A DNA stretch of 64,000 nt from Burkholderiaceae bacterium (GTDB taxonomy: Bacteria > Pseudomonadota > Gammaproteobacteria > Burkholderiales > Burkholderiaceae_C): positions 48,165 to 112,164 of the forward strand of contig JAGOPK010000004.1 of the NCBI GenBank assembly GCA_017992055.1, written 5' to 3'. The position numbers were made by a program, and so were the translations under genes. This document shows positions 45,601-53,404 of this stretch, piece after piece. Below the pieces are notes generated by a model. The model was given only the letters and a program-made list of their open reading frames with translations, searched no databases and was not told the DNA's origin. The number at the start of each line of letters is the position of its first letter. Position 1 is the first letter of the stretch.

Positions 45601-46026
45601 CTCGGCGAGCAGGTGCTGGCCGACTACCAGGCCCAGGGCCTGTCGCTCACCGCCCACCCGCTGTCGCTGCTGCGCAGCACGCTGGCCGCCTATCTCATCC
45701 AGGACGCGTCCACCCTGAGCACCCAGGCGCGGCCGGGCCAGCTGGTGCGGGCCTCGGGCCTGGTCACCCACCGTCAGCGGCCCGAGACGGCCAAGGGCGT
45801 GGTCTTCGTCACGCTCGAAGACGAGACCGGCACGGTCAACGTCATCGTCTGGCCCCAGCTGGCGCAGTCCGCATCGCAACGCCGGCCGCTGCTGGCCGCC
45901 CGGCTGCTGACGGTGTACGGCGTCTGGCAGCGCCAGGGCCCGGTGCAGCACCTGGTGGCGCGGCGCCTGGTCGACCACAGCGCGCTGCTGCAGGGCCTGG
46001 TGGTGCGCAGCCGCGACTTCCACTGA
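42658..46026 (+). CDS. dnaE2: Error-prone DNA polymerase III alpha subunit DnaE2
   Basis: 1122-residue C-family polymerase for translesion synthesis in SOS mutagenesis. An N-terminal PHP domain begins YAELHCRSHFSFLTGASSPEE. The catalytic carboxylates lie in PPDIDLDFEH (Asp431, Asp433), and the DnaE2-type C-terminus carries an OB fold (LVRASGLVTHRQRPETAKG) and ends SRDFH, as usual for DnaE2 rather than replicative DnaE. Usual length is about 1030-1090; extra residues lie in the Lys/Ala-rich insert near 85-105. It is 26 bases after the integrase stop, has no own LexA box or clear ribosome binding site there, and is likely co-transcribed. The usual imuA and imuB partners are not adjacent. Confidence 0.95.
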   Translation: MSPGYAELHCRSHFSFLTGASSPEELVVAAHLQGYAALAITDECSLAGVVRAHAAARPEPGQPALLPLIIGSEMRLSLPPAAGAARVDKAGTTPKAGKAGKAAAAIRPLPASSPLAGLATAPRLVLLAQTRRGYGNLSTWISIARRRAAKGQYLAYASDLEGQVPSAPYLAGLPDCFALLIPEPGQDQATLLAHAQWLKTWFGSERSALAIELLQRPGEARLLELLPQVAELAGLPLAAAGDVLMHRRSRRPLADVLAATRLNRPVADCGFALAANAQAHLRALPCLARLYEPAWLQATLRIAESCRFSLSELRYEYPEEIVPPQHTPASWLRALTEAGAARRFPGGVPAKVRQSIEHELQVIAQLRFEPYFLTVADIVTWARDQGILCQGRGSAANSTVCYCLGVTEVDPDRTQLLFERFISPERNEPPDIDLDFEHQRREEVMQYLYRKYGRHRAALTAVVISYRPRSALRDVGRALGLDLDRITAVSKSQQWFDGRRIDPERLREHGFDPEAPLCRQWMALTEQLIGMPRHLSQHPGGFVIARDDVSRLVPVENAAMDERTVIQWDKDDLDVLGLLKVDILALGMLSAIRRSLAWVAAKAGWPEGRMQQVPPHDDAVYDMLCRADAIGLFQVESRAQLSMLPRLRPRRFYDLVIEVAIVRPGPIQGGMVHPYLKRRSGEEPVDYPSDEVRQVLERTEGVPIFQEQVMQLAMAAADFTPGEADRLRRAMAAWKRKGGLGPFHDRLVGRMVEKGYQPDYAERIFRQIQGFGEYGFPESHAASFALLVWVSAWLKHHHPDAFLVGLLNSQPMGFYAPAQLVRDARAHGVQVLPVDVALSDWDCTLEGPPQPLAIATATAPAPGIPPGPWLPGGQQLGLRPVRLGLRQLRGLRQDHAERLLAARAQAPFASVEDLARRAGLEAQAMACLADGDALRSLSGHRHQAAWAVRGLDTRMHQAAHGAPLLATSRTHEDPALLAAPALGEQVLADYQAQGLSLTAHPLSLLRSTLAAYLIQDASTLSTQARPGQLVRASGLVTHRQRPETAKGVVFVTLEDETGTVNVIVWPQLAQSASQRRPLLAARLLTVYGVWQRQGPVQHLVARRLVDHSALLQGLVVRSRDFH

Positions 46027-46142
46027 GCGGGCGATGCGCGTGCCGAACTTGGGGGTGGTGACCCGGCCGCACCCGGCCAGATACTGAGGCCGCGCCCAGT
46101 GCTGGCGCCCGGCGCCCAGCCCGGTTCACGAGGAGACACCCC
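46027..46142. other. Gap between dnaE2 and the repeat-protease gene
   Basis: 116 GC-rich bases. It ends with GAGGAGA as the ribosome binding site of the next gene. I saw no attC-like 7-base core (GTTRRRY) pair and no clear terminator. Confidence 0.35.
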
Positions 46143-47396
46143 ATGGCCTTGCAAGCCTTGTTCATCGCATCCTGGGAGCAGGCCGCCGGCACCTGGGTCG
46201 CCCGCCACGGCCTCAATGGCAGCCAGTACCAGACCGCCTTCGACCAGTACGTGGCGCAGGGCTACCGGTTGCGCTGCGTCAGCGGCTACAGCGTCGCTGG
46301 CGTCACGCGCTATGCGGCGATCTGGGACAAGCAGTCCGGGCCGGCCTGGGCCGCACGCCACGGCCTCAGCGCGGCCCAGTACCAGCAGGCCTTCGATCAG
46401 CTCAGCGCCCAGGGCTATCGGCTGAAGATGGTCAGCGGCTATTCGGTGGGCAGCAGCCCGCGCTTTGCCGCGCTGTGGGACAAGTCTTCGGGTCCGGCCT
46501 GGACCGCGCGCCACGGCCTCAGCGGCGCGCAGTACCAGCAGACCTTCGACCAGCTCGGTGCCCAGGGCTACCGGCTGCGCTGGGTGTCGGTGTATGCCGA
46601 GGGCGGCCAGGCCCGCTATGCCGCGCTGTGGGACAAGTCCAGCGGTGCCGCCACCGTGGCCCGCCATGGCCTGGAAGAAGCCGCCTTCCGCAGCGCCGCC
46701 CAGAGCTATGCCGCACAAGGCTATGACCTGGTCTGCGGCAATGCGGTCACGCTGGGCGGCAAGGACCACTACGCCGCGCTGTGGGAGAAGAAGGCGGTGC
46801 AGAGCGTGATGCACCACGGCATGACCGGCGCCACCTACCAGATCAAGTTCGACGACCTGGTGGCCCAGGGCTGGCGGCCCGGCTTCGTGGCCGGCTATGC
46901 CGGCGAAGACCCGGTCGACGTGAGCCTGCGCTTTCCCATCCAGCAGCAACAGCAAAGCCAGTGGTGCTGGGCCGGCGTATCGGCCAGTGTCTCGCGCTAC
47001 TACGTGCCGTCCTCCACCTGGACCCAGTGCCGCATCGCCAACCAGCAATGGGGCCGCAACGACTGCTGCGGCAGCGGCGCGGCGGGCGCCTGCAACAACC
47101 CCTCGACCCTGGGCACGGCCTTGACGACGGTGGGACACTTCGACCGCCAGACCTCGGCCCAGGAGAGCCTGCAGACGCTGGAGACCGAGCTGGTGGCCGG
47201 CCGGCCGCTGTGCATCCGCGTGGGCTGGTCCGGTGGCGGCGGACACTTCGTCGTCGCCTCGGGGGTCGAGGACGATGGCTTCGTCTGGGTTTCCGACCCC
47301 GGGGGCGGCACCACCTCGCTGGTGGCCTACGACACCCTGCGCACGGCCTACCGCGGCTCGGGCACCTGGACCCACAGCTACTTCACCCGCGCCTGA
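46143..47396 (+). CDS. Five-repeat protein with C-terminal papain-like cysteine protease domain
   Basis: 417-residue protein. Residues about 1-255 are five tandem repeats of ~45 residues with the core ARHGL...QY...FD..VAQGYRL..VSGY......RYAALWDK, matching the bacterial tandem repeat found in polyglycine-hydrolase-type proteins. Residues about 260-417 form an AvrRpt2/C39-like papain fold with Cys275 (QSQWCWAGVSASVS), His368 (GGGHFVVASG) and Asp385 (WVSDPGGG). There is no obvious signal peptide. GAGGAGA lies before the start. A small gene follows after 14 bases. It may be a self-processing or effector-like protease; the target is unknown. Confidence 0.8.
   Translation: MALQALFIASWEQAAGTWVARHGLNGSQYQTAFDQYVAQGYRLRCVSGYSVAGVTRYAAIWDKQSGPAWAARHGLSAAQYQQAFDQLSAQGYRLKMVSGYSVGSSPRFAALWDKSSGPAWTARHGLSGAQYQQTFDQLGAQGYRLRWVSVYAEGGQARYAALWDKSSGAATVARHGLEEAAFRSAAQSYAAQGYDLVCGNAVTLGGKDHYAALWEKKAVQSVMHHGMTGATYQIKFDDLVAQGWRPGFVAGYAGEDPVDVSLRFPIQQQQQSQWCWAGVSASVSRYYVPSSTWTQCRIANQQWGRNDCCGSGAAGACNNPSTLGTALTTVGHFDRQTSAQESLQTLETELVAGRPLCIRVGWSGGGGHFVVASGVEDDGFVWVSDPGGGTTSLVAYDTLRTAYRGSGTWTHSYFTRA
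46190..46900 (+). repeat. Five tandem coding repeats of ~135 bp
   Basis: Within the protease gene the first three units are highly similar at DNA level (each containing a GCCACGGCCTCA-type core and a GCGCTGTGGGACAAG-type core), the fourth and fifth more diverged. They encode the ~45-residue repeat. Near identity of units 1-3 suggests recent duplication or gene conversion. Confidence 0.75.
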
Positions 47397-47410
47397 GCAG
47401 GAGACCGGCC

Positions 47411-48073
47411 ATGCCCATCGAAATGCCCGACATGCCCGCCGCCGTGGCCAAGGCCCTGAGCAGCGGCCTGCCCCGTTTTGCCGTGGCCGCCAGCCCGGCG
47501 GCCGACAACACCGCCGCGGCCCGGGTCGCACGGCCCAGCATCACGCGCAGCGGCCGCGCCATCTCGCGCTCCATCGAGGCCGCCATCGCCCAGGGCGGCA
47601 CGGCCGGCGTGGGCGCCCCCATGGTCGTGCTGGGCCTGGACGAACTGGCCGCCGGCAAGGACCCGCGCCAGGGCCGGCCGCGGCTGTGGCTGCAACTGCT
47701 GCCCGCCGTCGAAGGCGGCCACCGCGCCATGGCCGAGGTCGACCAGCAATCCGGCAAGCTGACCGCGGTCAGCGAAGGGGCCGAGGTCAAGGCCCTGGCC
47801 AAGCGCATCGATGCCCTGGCCAAGCCGTCGCGTTCACGCGCGGCGGGCGGCGCGCGCCAGGAGCTGGGTCTGATCAGCGTGCCGGCCCTGCACCTGACGG
47901 CGCTGTGGCTCAAGGGCGACGCCGGCAGCGCCGACGACGTGGTCATCCCCAGCGACGGCCCGATCGCGCCGCTGGTGCCGGGTCAGCGCTACACGCTGGC
48001 GGAGTTCCAGGCCCTGTGCAAGACCATGGCGGCCGAGCGCATCCGCAAGACCGGCGACGACATGGGCGGTTGA
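47411..48073 (+). CDS. Uncharacterised protein next to the repeat-protease gene
   Basis: 220-residue soluble-looking protein, not recognised. The first 60 residues are Ala-rich with MPIEMPDMPAAVAKALSSG and a basic ARVARPSITRSGRAISRS. The middle has a beta-rich segment (RLWLQLLPAVEGGHRAMAEVD), then a Lys/Arg-rich linker and ELGLISVPALHLTALWLK. No signal peptide or membrane segment. AGGAGA 6 bases before the ATG and a 14-base gap from the protease stop indicate an operon. It could be an inhibitor, chaperone or immunity-like partner for the protease, or itself the cargo; all inference. Confidence 0.65.
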   Translation: MPIEMPDMPAAVAKALSSGLPRFAVAASPAADNTAAARVARPSITRSGRAISRSIEAAIAQGGTAGVGAPMVVLGLDELAAGKDPRQGRPRLWLQLLPAVEGGHRAMAEVDQQSGKLTAVSEGAEVKALAKRIDALAKPSRSRAAGGARQELGLISVPALHLTALWLKGDAGSADDVVIPSDGPIAPLVPGQRYTLAEFQALCKTMAAERIRKTGDDMGG

Positions 48074-48150
48074 GCGCTGGCTGAGCGCCGGCCCGTGTTG
48101 GCGCCGGCGCCAGCCGGGGCGCCGGTGCCCGGCCGGACGACAATAGGCGC

Positions 48151-48915
48151 ATGAGTTCCAGTGCCGCCCCCCTGATGCCCGCCACGCTGCAGTGGCTGCC
48201 CGAAACCGGCGCGCCGGCCCAGCTGCTGGTGCTGCTGCATGGCTGGGGCGCCAGCGCGGCCGACATGGCGCCGCTGGCCCAGGTGCTGCGGCGCCAGCTG
48301 CCGCAGGCCGCGGCGCTGGCCCCCGAGGGCTTCGAGCCGCTGGACGGCACCGGCGCCGCCCAGCTGGCCGGCCGCCAGTGGTTCAGCCTGGCCGGCATCG
48401 ACGAGGCCAGCCGCCCGGCACGCGTGGCTGCGGTGCTGCCGCGCCTGGCCGACTGGGTGCGCGCGGCCCAGGCCGCCACCGGCGTGCCCGAGCAGGCCAC
48501 GGCCCTGGTCGGCTTCTCCCAGGGCGCGATCCTGGCGCTGGAGCTGGCCCAGGCCCACGACGGCATCGCCGGCCGCGTGCTGGCCTTCGCCGGGCGCTAT
48601 GCGGCCCTGCCCGAGGCGGCGCCGCGCGAGACCACGCTGCACTTCTTCCACGGCGCCGACGATGCGGTGATCCCGGCGGCGCAGGCACGTGCCGCCATCG
48701 AGCGCCTGGCGGCGCTGGGCGGCGACGCCACCATCGACATCGCCACCGGCGTCGGCCACGAGATCCCGCCAGCCCTGCTGCGCTGCGCGCTGCAGCGCCT
48801 GTCCAGCCACATCCCGCAGCGCACCTGGCAGGCGGCCCTGGGCGCGGCCCCCGGCGCGCGGCCGGACGACGGGGCCGACGAAGCCATGGACACGTCGCCG
48901 CGCCAGCCGCACTGA
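48151..48915 (+). CDS. Alpha/beta hydrolase, esterase/phospholipase-carboxylesterase type (YpfH-like)
   Basis: 254-residue cytoplasmic serine hydrolase. The oxyanion region is VLLHGWGASAADM, the nucleophile elbow GFSQGAILALEL with Ser near 122, the acid HGADDAVIP and the His in VGHEIP, all in family order. It acts on short acyl esters or thioesters. A C-terminal acidic tail of about 25 residues (AAPGARPDDGADEAMD) is extra. It lies 53 bases before the yaaA start. Confidence 0.88.
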   Translation: MSSSAAPLMPATLQWLPETGAPAQLLVLLHGWGASAADMAPLAQVLRRQLPQAAALAPEGFEPLDGTGAAQLAGRQWFSLAGIDEASRPARVAAVLPRLADWVRAAQAATGVPEQATALVGFSQGAILALELAQAHDGIAGRVLAFAGRYAALPEAAPRETTLHFFHGADDAVIPAAQARAAIERLAALGGDATIDIATGVGHEIPPALLRCALQRLSSHIPQRTWQAALGAAPGARPDDGADEAMDTSPRQPH

Positions 48916-48968
48916 ATCCGCGCGCCCCGCCCGAGGCCGCTGCCGCGGGCTTCGTACACTGCCGGCCC

Positions 48969-49754
48969 ATGCTGTTCTTGCTCTCTCCCGCCAAGACCCT
49001 GGACTACGACACGCCGCTGCCACGCGGCCTGTCGCGCCGCACCACCCAGCCCGGCTTCGTGGCCCAGGCCGCCGAGCTCATCGCCGGCCTGCGCACGCTG
49101 ACGCCGCCGCAGGTGGCCCAGCTGATGGACCTGTCGGATGCGCTGGCCGCGCTCAACGTCGGCCGCTATGGCGCCTGGACGCCCGAGCACACACCCGCCA
49201 ACAGCCGCCCCGCGGCCTTTGCCTTTGCCGGCGATGTCTACGACGGGCTGGAGGTGCGCACGCTGTCCAGCGCCGACCTGGCCTGGCTGCAGCAGCATGT
49301 GCTGATCCTGTCGGGCCTGTACGGCGCGCTGCGGCCGCTGGACGCGCTGCAGCCCTACCGGCTGGAGATGGGCACCCGCCATGCCAATGCCCGCGGCAAG
49401 GACCTGTACGCCTTCTGGGGCGACACCGTGGCCCAGCACCTGAACCAGCGCCTGGCCGACGACCCGCATCCGGTGATCGTCAACCTGGCCTCGCAGGAGT
49501 ACTTCAAGGTTGCCGACCGCACAGCGCTGGCCGCGCGTGTGGTCGACTGCCAGTTCGAGGACTGGAAGGGCGGCCGCTACAAGATCATCAGCTTCTTCGC
49601 CAAGCGTGCGCGTGGCGCGATGGCGCGCTGGGCGGTGCAGCACCGGGTGCGCAGCGTCAAGGCGCTGCAGGGCTTCGATGTCGACGGCTATGCCTTCGAT
49701 GCCGCCGCCTCGGCCGCCGACCGCCTGGTGTTCCGTCGCCGCCAGGCCGACTGA
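48969..49754 (+). CDS. yaaA: Peroxide stress protein YaaA
   Basis: 261-residue protein of the YaaA (DUF328) family, which binds DNA and limits free iron under peroxide stress. Recognised by the conserved start MLFLLSPAKTLDYDTPLP, the central ILSGLYGALRPLDALQPYRLEMG (conserved SGLYG and RLEMG blocks) and the late KIISFFAKRARGAMARW. Length is typical. Located between an esterase gene and a 2OG-Fe dioxygenase gene with short gaps on the same strand. Confidence 0.95.
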   Translation: MLFLLSPAKTLDYDTPLPRGLSRRTTQPGFVAQAAELIAGLRTLTPPQVAQLMDLSDALAALNVGRYGAWTPEHTPANSRPAAFAFAGDVYDGLEVRTLSSADLAWLQQHVLILSGLYGALRPLDALQPYRLEMGTRHANARGKDLYAFWGDTVAQHLNQRLADDPHPVIVNLASQEYFKVADRTALAARVVDCQFEDWKGGRYKIISFFAKRARGAMARWAVQHRVRSVKALQGFDVDGYAFDAAASAADRLVFRRRQAD

Positions 49755-49800
49755 TCCACGCCAGAATCACGGCCGTCCCCCGGTTCTCCGCCCGACGAGC

Positions 49801-50649
49801 ATGCAGAACGTCACCCCCCAGTTGCGCGATTGGATTCTTGAGCAGGCGCGAGCCGGCTGCCGGCCCGAAGACGTGCTGGACGCCATGCGCGCCAGCGGCT
49901 GGCAGGAGGACGTGGCCATCTCGGCCATGGAAAGCACGCTCAGCGGCTTTCTGGCCCAGCGTGGCACGGCCGTGCAGCCGCTGCCGGCCGCCGTGGCCGT
50001 GCCCGAGCCCGATCTGCGTGACGCGCCGCCCCGGCTGTGGGCCCACGACCGCGAGGTCACGGTGCTCACCGTGCTGGCCCATCCGCGCGTGGTGGTCCTG
50101 GGCGGCCTGCTCTCCGAAGCCGAGTGCGACGCGCTGGTGGCCGATGCGGCGCCGCGCATGGCGCGCTCGGAAACCGTGGTCTACGAGACCGGCGGCAACG
50201 AGGTCAATGCCGCGCGCACCAGCCAGGGCATGTTCTTCGGCCGCGGCGAGAGCGAGCTGTGCCAGCGCATCGAGGCGCGCATCGCCGCCCTGCTGCGCTG
50301 GCCGGTGGAAAACGGCGAGGGCCTGCAGGTGCTGCACTACCGGCCGGGCGCCGAGTACAAGCCGCACCACGACTATTTCGACCCCACCCAGCCCGGCATG
50401 GCGCCGGTGCTGCGCCGCGGCGGCCAGCGCGTGGGCACGGTGGTGATGTACCTGAACACGCCCGAGCAGGGCGGGGCCACCACCTTTCCCGACGTCGGCC
50501 TGGAGGTGGCGCCGATCAAGGGCAATGCGGTGTTCTTCAGCTACGAGCGCGCCCATCCGTCGACCAAGACCCTGCACGGCGGTGCGCCGGTGCTGGCCGG
50601 CGACAAATGGGTGGCCACCAAGTGGCTGCGCGAGCGCGAATTCGTCTGA
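49801..50649 (+). CDS. 2-oxoglutarate/Fe(II)-dependent prolyl-4-hydroxylase-like dioxygenase
   Basis: 282-residue oxygenase. The iron ligands are in YKPHHDYFDP (His-x-Asp), the distal His in TKTLHGGAPV, and the 2-oxoglutarate-binding Lys in KWVATKWLRERE. The double-stranded beta-helix runs from about residue 95 to the end; the first 60 residues form a small helical domain (QLRDWILEQARAGCRPEDVL). Bacterial homologues hydroxylate prolines in translation factors or peptides, but the target here is unknown. It starts 46 bases after yaaA. Confidence 0.9.
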   Translation: MQNVTPQLRDWILEQARAGCRPEDVLDAMRASGWQEDVAISAMESTLSGFLAQRGTAVQPLPAAVAVPEPDLRDAPPRLWAHDREVTVLTVLAHPRVVVLGGLLSEAECDALVADAAPRMARSETVVYETGGNEVNAARTSQGMFFGRGESELCQRIEARIAALLRWPVENGEGLQVLHYRPGAEYKPHHDYFDPTQPGMAPVLRRGGQRVGTVVMYLNTPEQGGATTFPDVGLEVAPIKGNAVFFSYERAHPSTKTLHGGAPVLAGDKWVATKWLREREFV

Positions 50650-50674
50650 GTGCGCCGCGGGTGGCCGGCGGCAC

Positions 50675-51625
50675 TCAGCCGGCGGCCCGGTATTCCAGCT
50701 CCAGGCGCCGCACCAGCTCGGCCACCGTCGGCACGCCGTCCACGCCCGACACGCTGTGGCCGGCGCTCCACACATCGCGCCAGCGCCGCGGCGCGCCGTC
50801 GCTGGCACCGGCACCGAACAGCTGGCCGGCCAGGTCGGGCGTCAGCGTCTCGTCCAGCCGGTCCGGGTCCAGGCCGTTGGCGCGGATCGACGGCCGCAGC
50901 ATGCTGGTCGGCAGGCCGGTGAAGGCGCGGGTCAGCAGCACGTCGTCGGCGCCGCAGTCCACCAGCATGGCCTTGTAGGCCGGCTCGGCGGCACTCTCCT
51001 GGGTGGCGATGAAGCGCGTGCCGGCATAGCCCAGGTCGGCGCCCAGCACGCAGGCGGCGCGCAGCGCCACGCCATCGGCCATGCCGCCGGCCAGCACCAG
51101 CAGGGCCTGGGTCTCGCGCCGCAGCGCCCGCACAAAGGCCAGCGGATTGAGCCAGCCGGTCTGGCCGCCGGCCCCGGCACCCAGCAGCACCAGGCCATCG
51201 GCGCCGGCTTCCAGGGCCTTGCGCGCATGGGCCAGCGTGGCCACGTCGGCCCAGACCTGGCAGCCCACGGCATGCAGGGCCTGCACCACCGGCGCCGGCG
51301 AGCCCACGCTGGTGATGACGATCTCCGGCCGATGCGCCAGCAGCACGGCCAGGTCGGCGTCCAGCCGCGGCGAGCGCATGATCAGGTTCGGCGCCCAGGG
51401 CGCGGCGGCCTCGCGTGGGCCAATGCCGGACCCGATGGCCGCCAGCCAGTCGTCCAGCTCGGCAGCGCTGCGCGCATTGACGGTGGGAAAGGCCCCGATC
51501 ACGCCGGCGCGGCAGCAGGCCGCCACCAGGGCCGGATCGGACACGCGCAACATCGGCGCGGCCACCAGGGGCAGGCGCAGGCGCTGGCCAATGTGCGCGG
51601 GCAGGCGGGGGGAGGGCGTGGCCAT
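50675..51625 (-). CDS. Nitronate monooxygenase (NPD family)
   Basis: 316-residue FMN-binding TIM-barrel enzyme oxidising nitronates such as propionate-3-nitronate. The N-terminal LRLPLVAAPMLRVSDPALVAACCRAG and phosphate-binding GLVLLGAGAGGQTGW, LVLAGGMADG, and GADLGYAGTRFIATQES are family hallmarks. AAGGA spacing favours the ATG at 51625 over 51631, and the gene overlaps or nearly overlaps the arfB stop. Convergent with the dioxygenase gene. Confidence 0.9.
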   Translation of the reverse strand: MATPSPRLPAHIGQRLRLPLVAAPMLRVSDPALVAACCRAGVIGAFPTVNARSAAELDDWLAAIGSGIGPREAAAPWAPNLIMRSPRLDADLAVLLAHRPEIVITSVGSPAPVVQALHAVGCQVWADVATLAHARKALEAGADGLVLLGAGAGGQTGWLNPLAFVRALRRETQALLVLAGGMADGVALRAACVLGADLGYAGTRFIATQESAAEPAYKAMLVDCGADDVLLTRAFTGLPTSMLRPSIRANGLDPDRLDETLTPDLAGQLFGAGASDGAPRRWRDVWSAGHSVSGVDGVPTVAELVRRLELEYRAAG

Positions 51626-51627
51626 GT

Positions 51628-52080
51628 TCATCCTTCGGCCCCGACTTTGCCACGCAGCGCTTTTGTCGCACCGCGCTGCTGCTTGGCCTGCACGCGACGG
51701 CGCTGCGAGGCGCGCGTGGGCCGGGTGGCATGGCGGGTGCGCGGCACCTGGGCGGCGGCGGCGATCAGCGTGCGCAGCCGCTCCAGCGCCTCGTCCTGGT
51801 TGCGCGGCAGGCTGCGGTGCACCTGGGCCTTGATGACGATCACGCCGTCGCGGCTGATGCGCGCGTCGCCGCTGGCCAGCAGGCGCGCCTTCACCGCCTC
51901 GGGCAGGCTGCCGCCGGCGATGTCGTAGCGCAGCTGCACCGCATTGCTGACCTTGTTGACGTTCTGCCCGCCCGGTCCCTGGGCGCGGATGGCGACAAAC
52001 TCCAGCGCCGTGGCCGGCGGCTCCAGGCCGGGCGGCAGGGGTTGGGACGGGCGGTGGTCGGCGGGCAGGCGTGGGATCAT
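51628..52080 (-). CDS. arfB: Alternative ribosome-rescue factor ArfB (YaeJ)
   Basis: 150-residue peptidyl-tRNA hydrolase that releases peptides from stalled ribosomes. It has the release-factor motif QGPGGQNVNK with GGQ at residues 37-39, and a basic C-terminal tail (RASQRRRVQAKQQRGATKALR) that enters the mRNA channel. Divergent from the LysE gene. The stop lies at the start of the nitronate monooxygenase gene, so the two are an operon. Confidence 0.93.
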   Translation of the reverse strand: MIPRLPADHRPSQPLPPGLEPPATALEFVAIRAQGPGGQNVNKVSNAVQLRYDIAGGSLPEAVKARLLASGDARISRDGVIVIKAQVHRSLPRNQDEALERLRTLIAAAAQVPRTRHATRPTRASQRRRVQAKQQRGATKALRGKVGAEG

Positions 52081-52132
52081 CGGGCGCAGATTCGGCAGCG
52101 GTCGCCGGGTGCCGGCGCAAGGAGGGCAAGCG

Positions 52133-52747
52133 ATGTTCGGGGTGATGGACTATGGCGCATTCGTGGTCGCGGTGATCGTCTTCCTGGCCATTCCCGGCCC
52201 GGGCAACCTGGCCCTGATCACCTCCACCAGCCAGGGCGGCGTGCGCGGCGGCCTGGCGGCCACCGCCGGCGTGATCGCCGGCGACCAGCTGCTGATGTGG
52301 GCCGCGGTGGCCGGCGTGGCCGCGGTGCTGAGCGCCTCGCCCTGGCTGTTCAATGCCGTGCAGTGGCTGGGCGCGGCCTACCTGGCCTGGCTGGGCCTGC
52401 GCATGATGCTGGCCAAGCCCGGCGACGCCTCGCCGATCCGCATCACCGCCGGCCACTATGCGCGCCAGGCCTTCACCATCACCCTGCTCAATCCCAAGGC
52501 CATCGTCTTCTACATGGCCTTCTTCCCGCTGTTCGTCGATCCGGCGCGGCACCGCGGCCTGTTCACCTTTGCCGCGATGGCCTTGACCATTGCGCTGCTG
52601 ACCTTTGCCTATGCCGCCATCGTGGTGCTGCTGACGCGGCGCTTTGCCCAGCGCCTGAATGCCAGCCCGCGGCTGACGCAGTGGCTGAACCGCGCGGCCG
52701 GCACCCTGCTGCTGGGCTTTGGCGTCAAGCTGGCGCTGTCGCGCTGA
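52133..52747 (+). CDS. LysE family exporter
   Basis: 204-residue inner-membrane protein with about six hydrophobic segments. The family motif FLAIPGPGNLALITSTSQGG lies at residues 18-37, and LNPKAIVFYMAFFPLF in the middle. Members export amino acids such as homoserine, threonine or leucine. AAGGAGG lies 8 bases before the ATG. Divergent from arfB and 9 bases before the ogt gene, so probably co-transcribed with it. Confidence 0.9.
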   Translation: MFGVMDYGAFVVAVIVFLAIPGPGNLALITSTSQGGVRGGLAATAGVIAGDQLLMWAAVAGVAAVLSASPWLFNAVQWLGAAYLAWLGLRMMLAKPGDASPIRITAGHYARQAFTITLLNPKAIVFYMAFFPLFVDPARHRGLFTFAAMALTIALLTFAYAAIVVLLTRRFAQRLNASPRLTQWLNRAAGTLLLGFGVKLALSR

Positions 52748-52756
52748 ACCATCGCC

Positions 52757-53320
52757 ATGGCCGACACCGACGCCGGCTGGTGCGTGTTTGCCAGCGCCAT
52801 CGGCCCGCTGGGCCTGGCCTGGGGACCGCAGGGCCTGCGCGGAGCTCAGCTGCCCGAGCGCGATGACGATGCCGTCGGCAGTGCCACCCGCGCACGCATG
52901 GCGCGGCGCTTCGCCAGGCTCGACGAGGCCCGGCCGCCACCGCGCTGGCAGCGCCTGGTGCAGGACCTGCAAGCGCTGATGGACGGTGCGGCGGTGGACC
53001 TGTCGGCCACCGACATCGACTGGACCGGTGTGCCCGGCTTCCACCGCCGGGTCTATGAGCTGGCCCTGGCCATTCCGCCGGGCCGCACCCGCAGCTACGG
53101 CCAGCTGGCCGCCGCGCTGGGCGAGCCGGGCGCTGCGCGCGCGGTCGGCCAGGCCCTGGGCGCCAACCCGTTTGCGCCGGTCGTGCCCTGCCACCGCGTG
53201 CTGGCGGCCCAGGGGCCCGGCGGCTTCTCGGCCCCGGGCGGCCTGCCGGCCAAGTTCCGCCTGCTGGCCATCGAGCAGGCCCGCCCGCCGTCGCCGGAGG
53301 GCCAGCAGCCGCTGTTCTGA
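52757..53320 (+). CDS. ogt: Methylated-DNA-protein cysteine methyltransferase
   Basis: 187-residue DNA repair suicide enzyme that removes alkyl groups from O6-alkylguanine. The acceptor Cys145 is in VVPCHRVLAAQG; the DNA-binding helix region is GRTRSYGQLAAALGEPGAARAVGQALGANP (split at residues 112-141). No AraC-type Ada domain is present, so it is the Ogt form. The gap to the LysE gene is only 9 bases. Confidence 0.92.
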   Translation: MADTDAGWCVFASAIGPLGLAWGPQGLRGAQLPERDDDAVGSATRARMARRFARLDEARPPPRWQRLVQDLQALMDGAAVDLSATDIDWTGVPGFHRRVYELALAIPPGRTRSYGQLAAALGEPGAARAVGQALGANPFAPVVPCHRVLAAQGPGGFSAPGGLPAKFRLLAIEQARPPSPEGQQPLF

Positions 53321-53404
53321 TTTCTGATCCTAGGGGGACTGCCGCGCGCCGGGCCCGCCGGCATGTCAGCATCGTCCGCACAAGGACAACCGGGGGCAGC
53401 AAGC

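Noticed and set aside
42604-46023. A 1139-codon minus-strand open frame opposite dnaE2
   Set aside because: It mirrors dnaE2 exactly and has no recognisable domain; long antisense frames are expected at this GC content.
46190-46900. Repeat array as a possible CRISPR
   Set aside because: The units are ~135 bp, in frame and encode a protein repeat; there are no short repeats with unique spacers.
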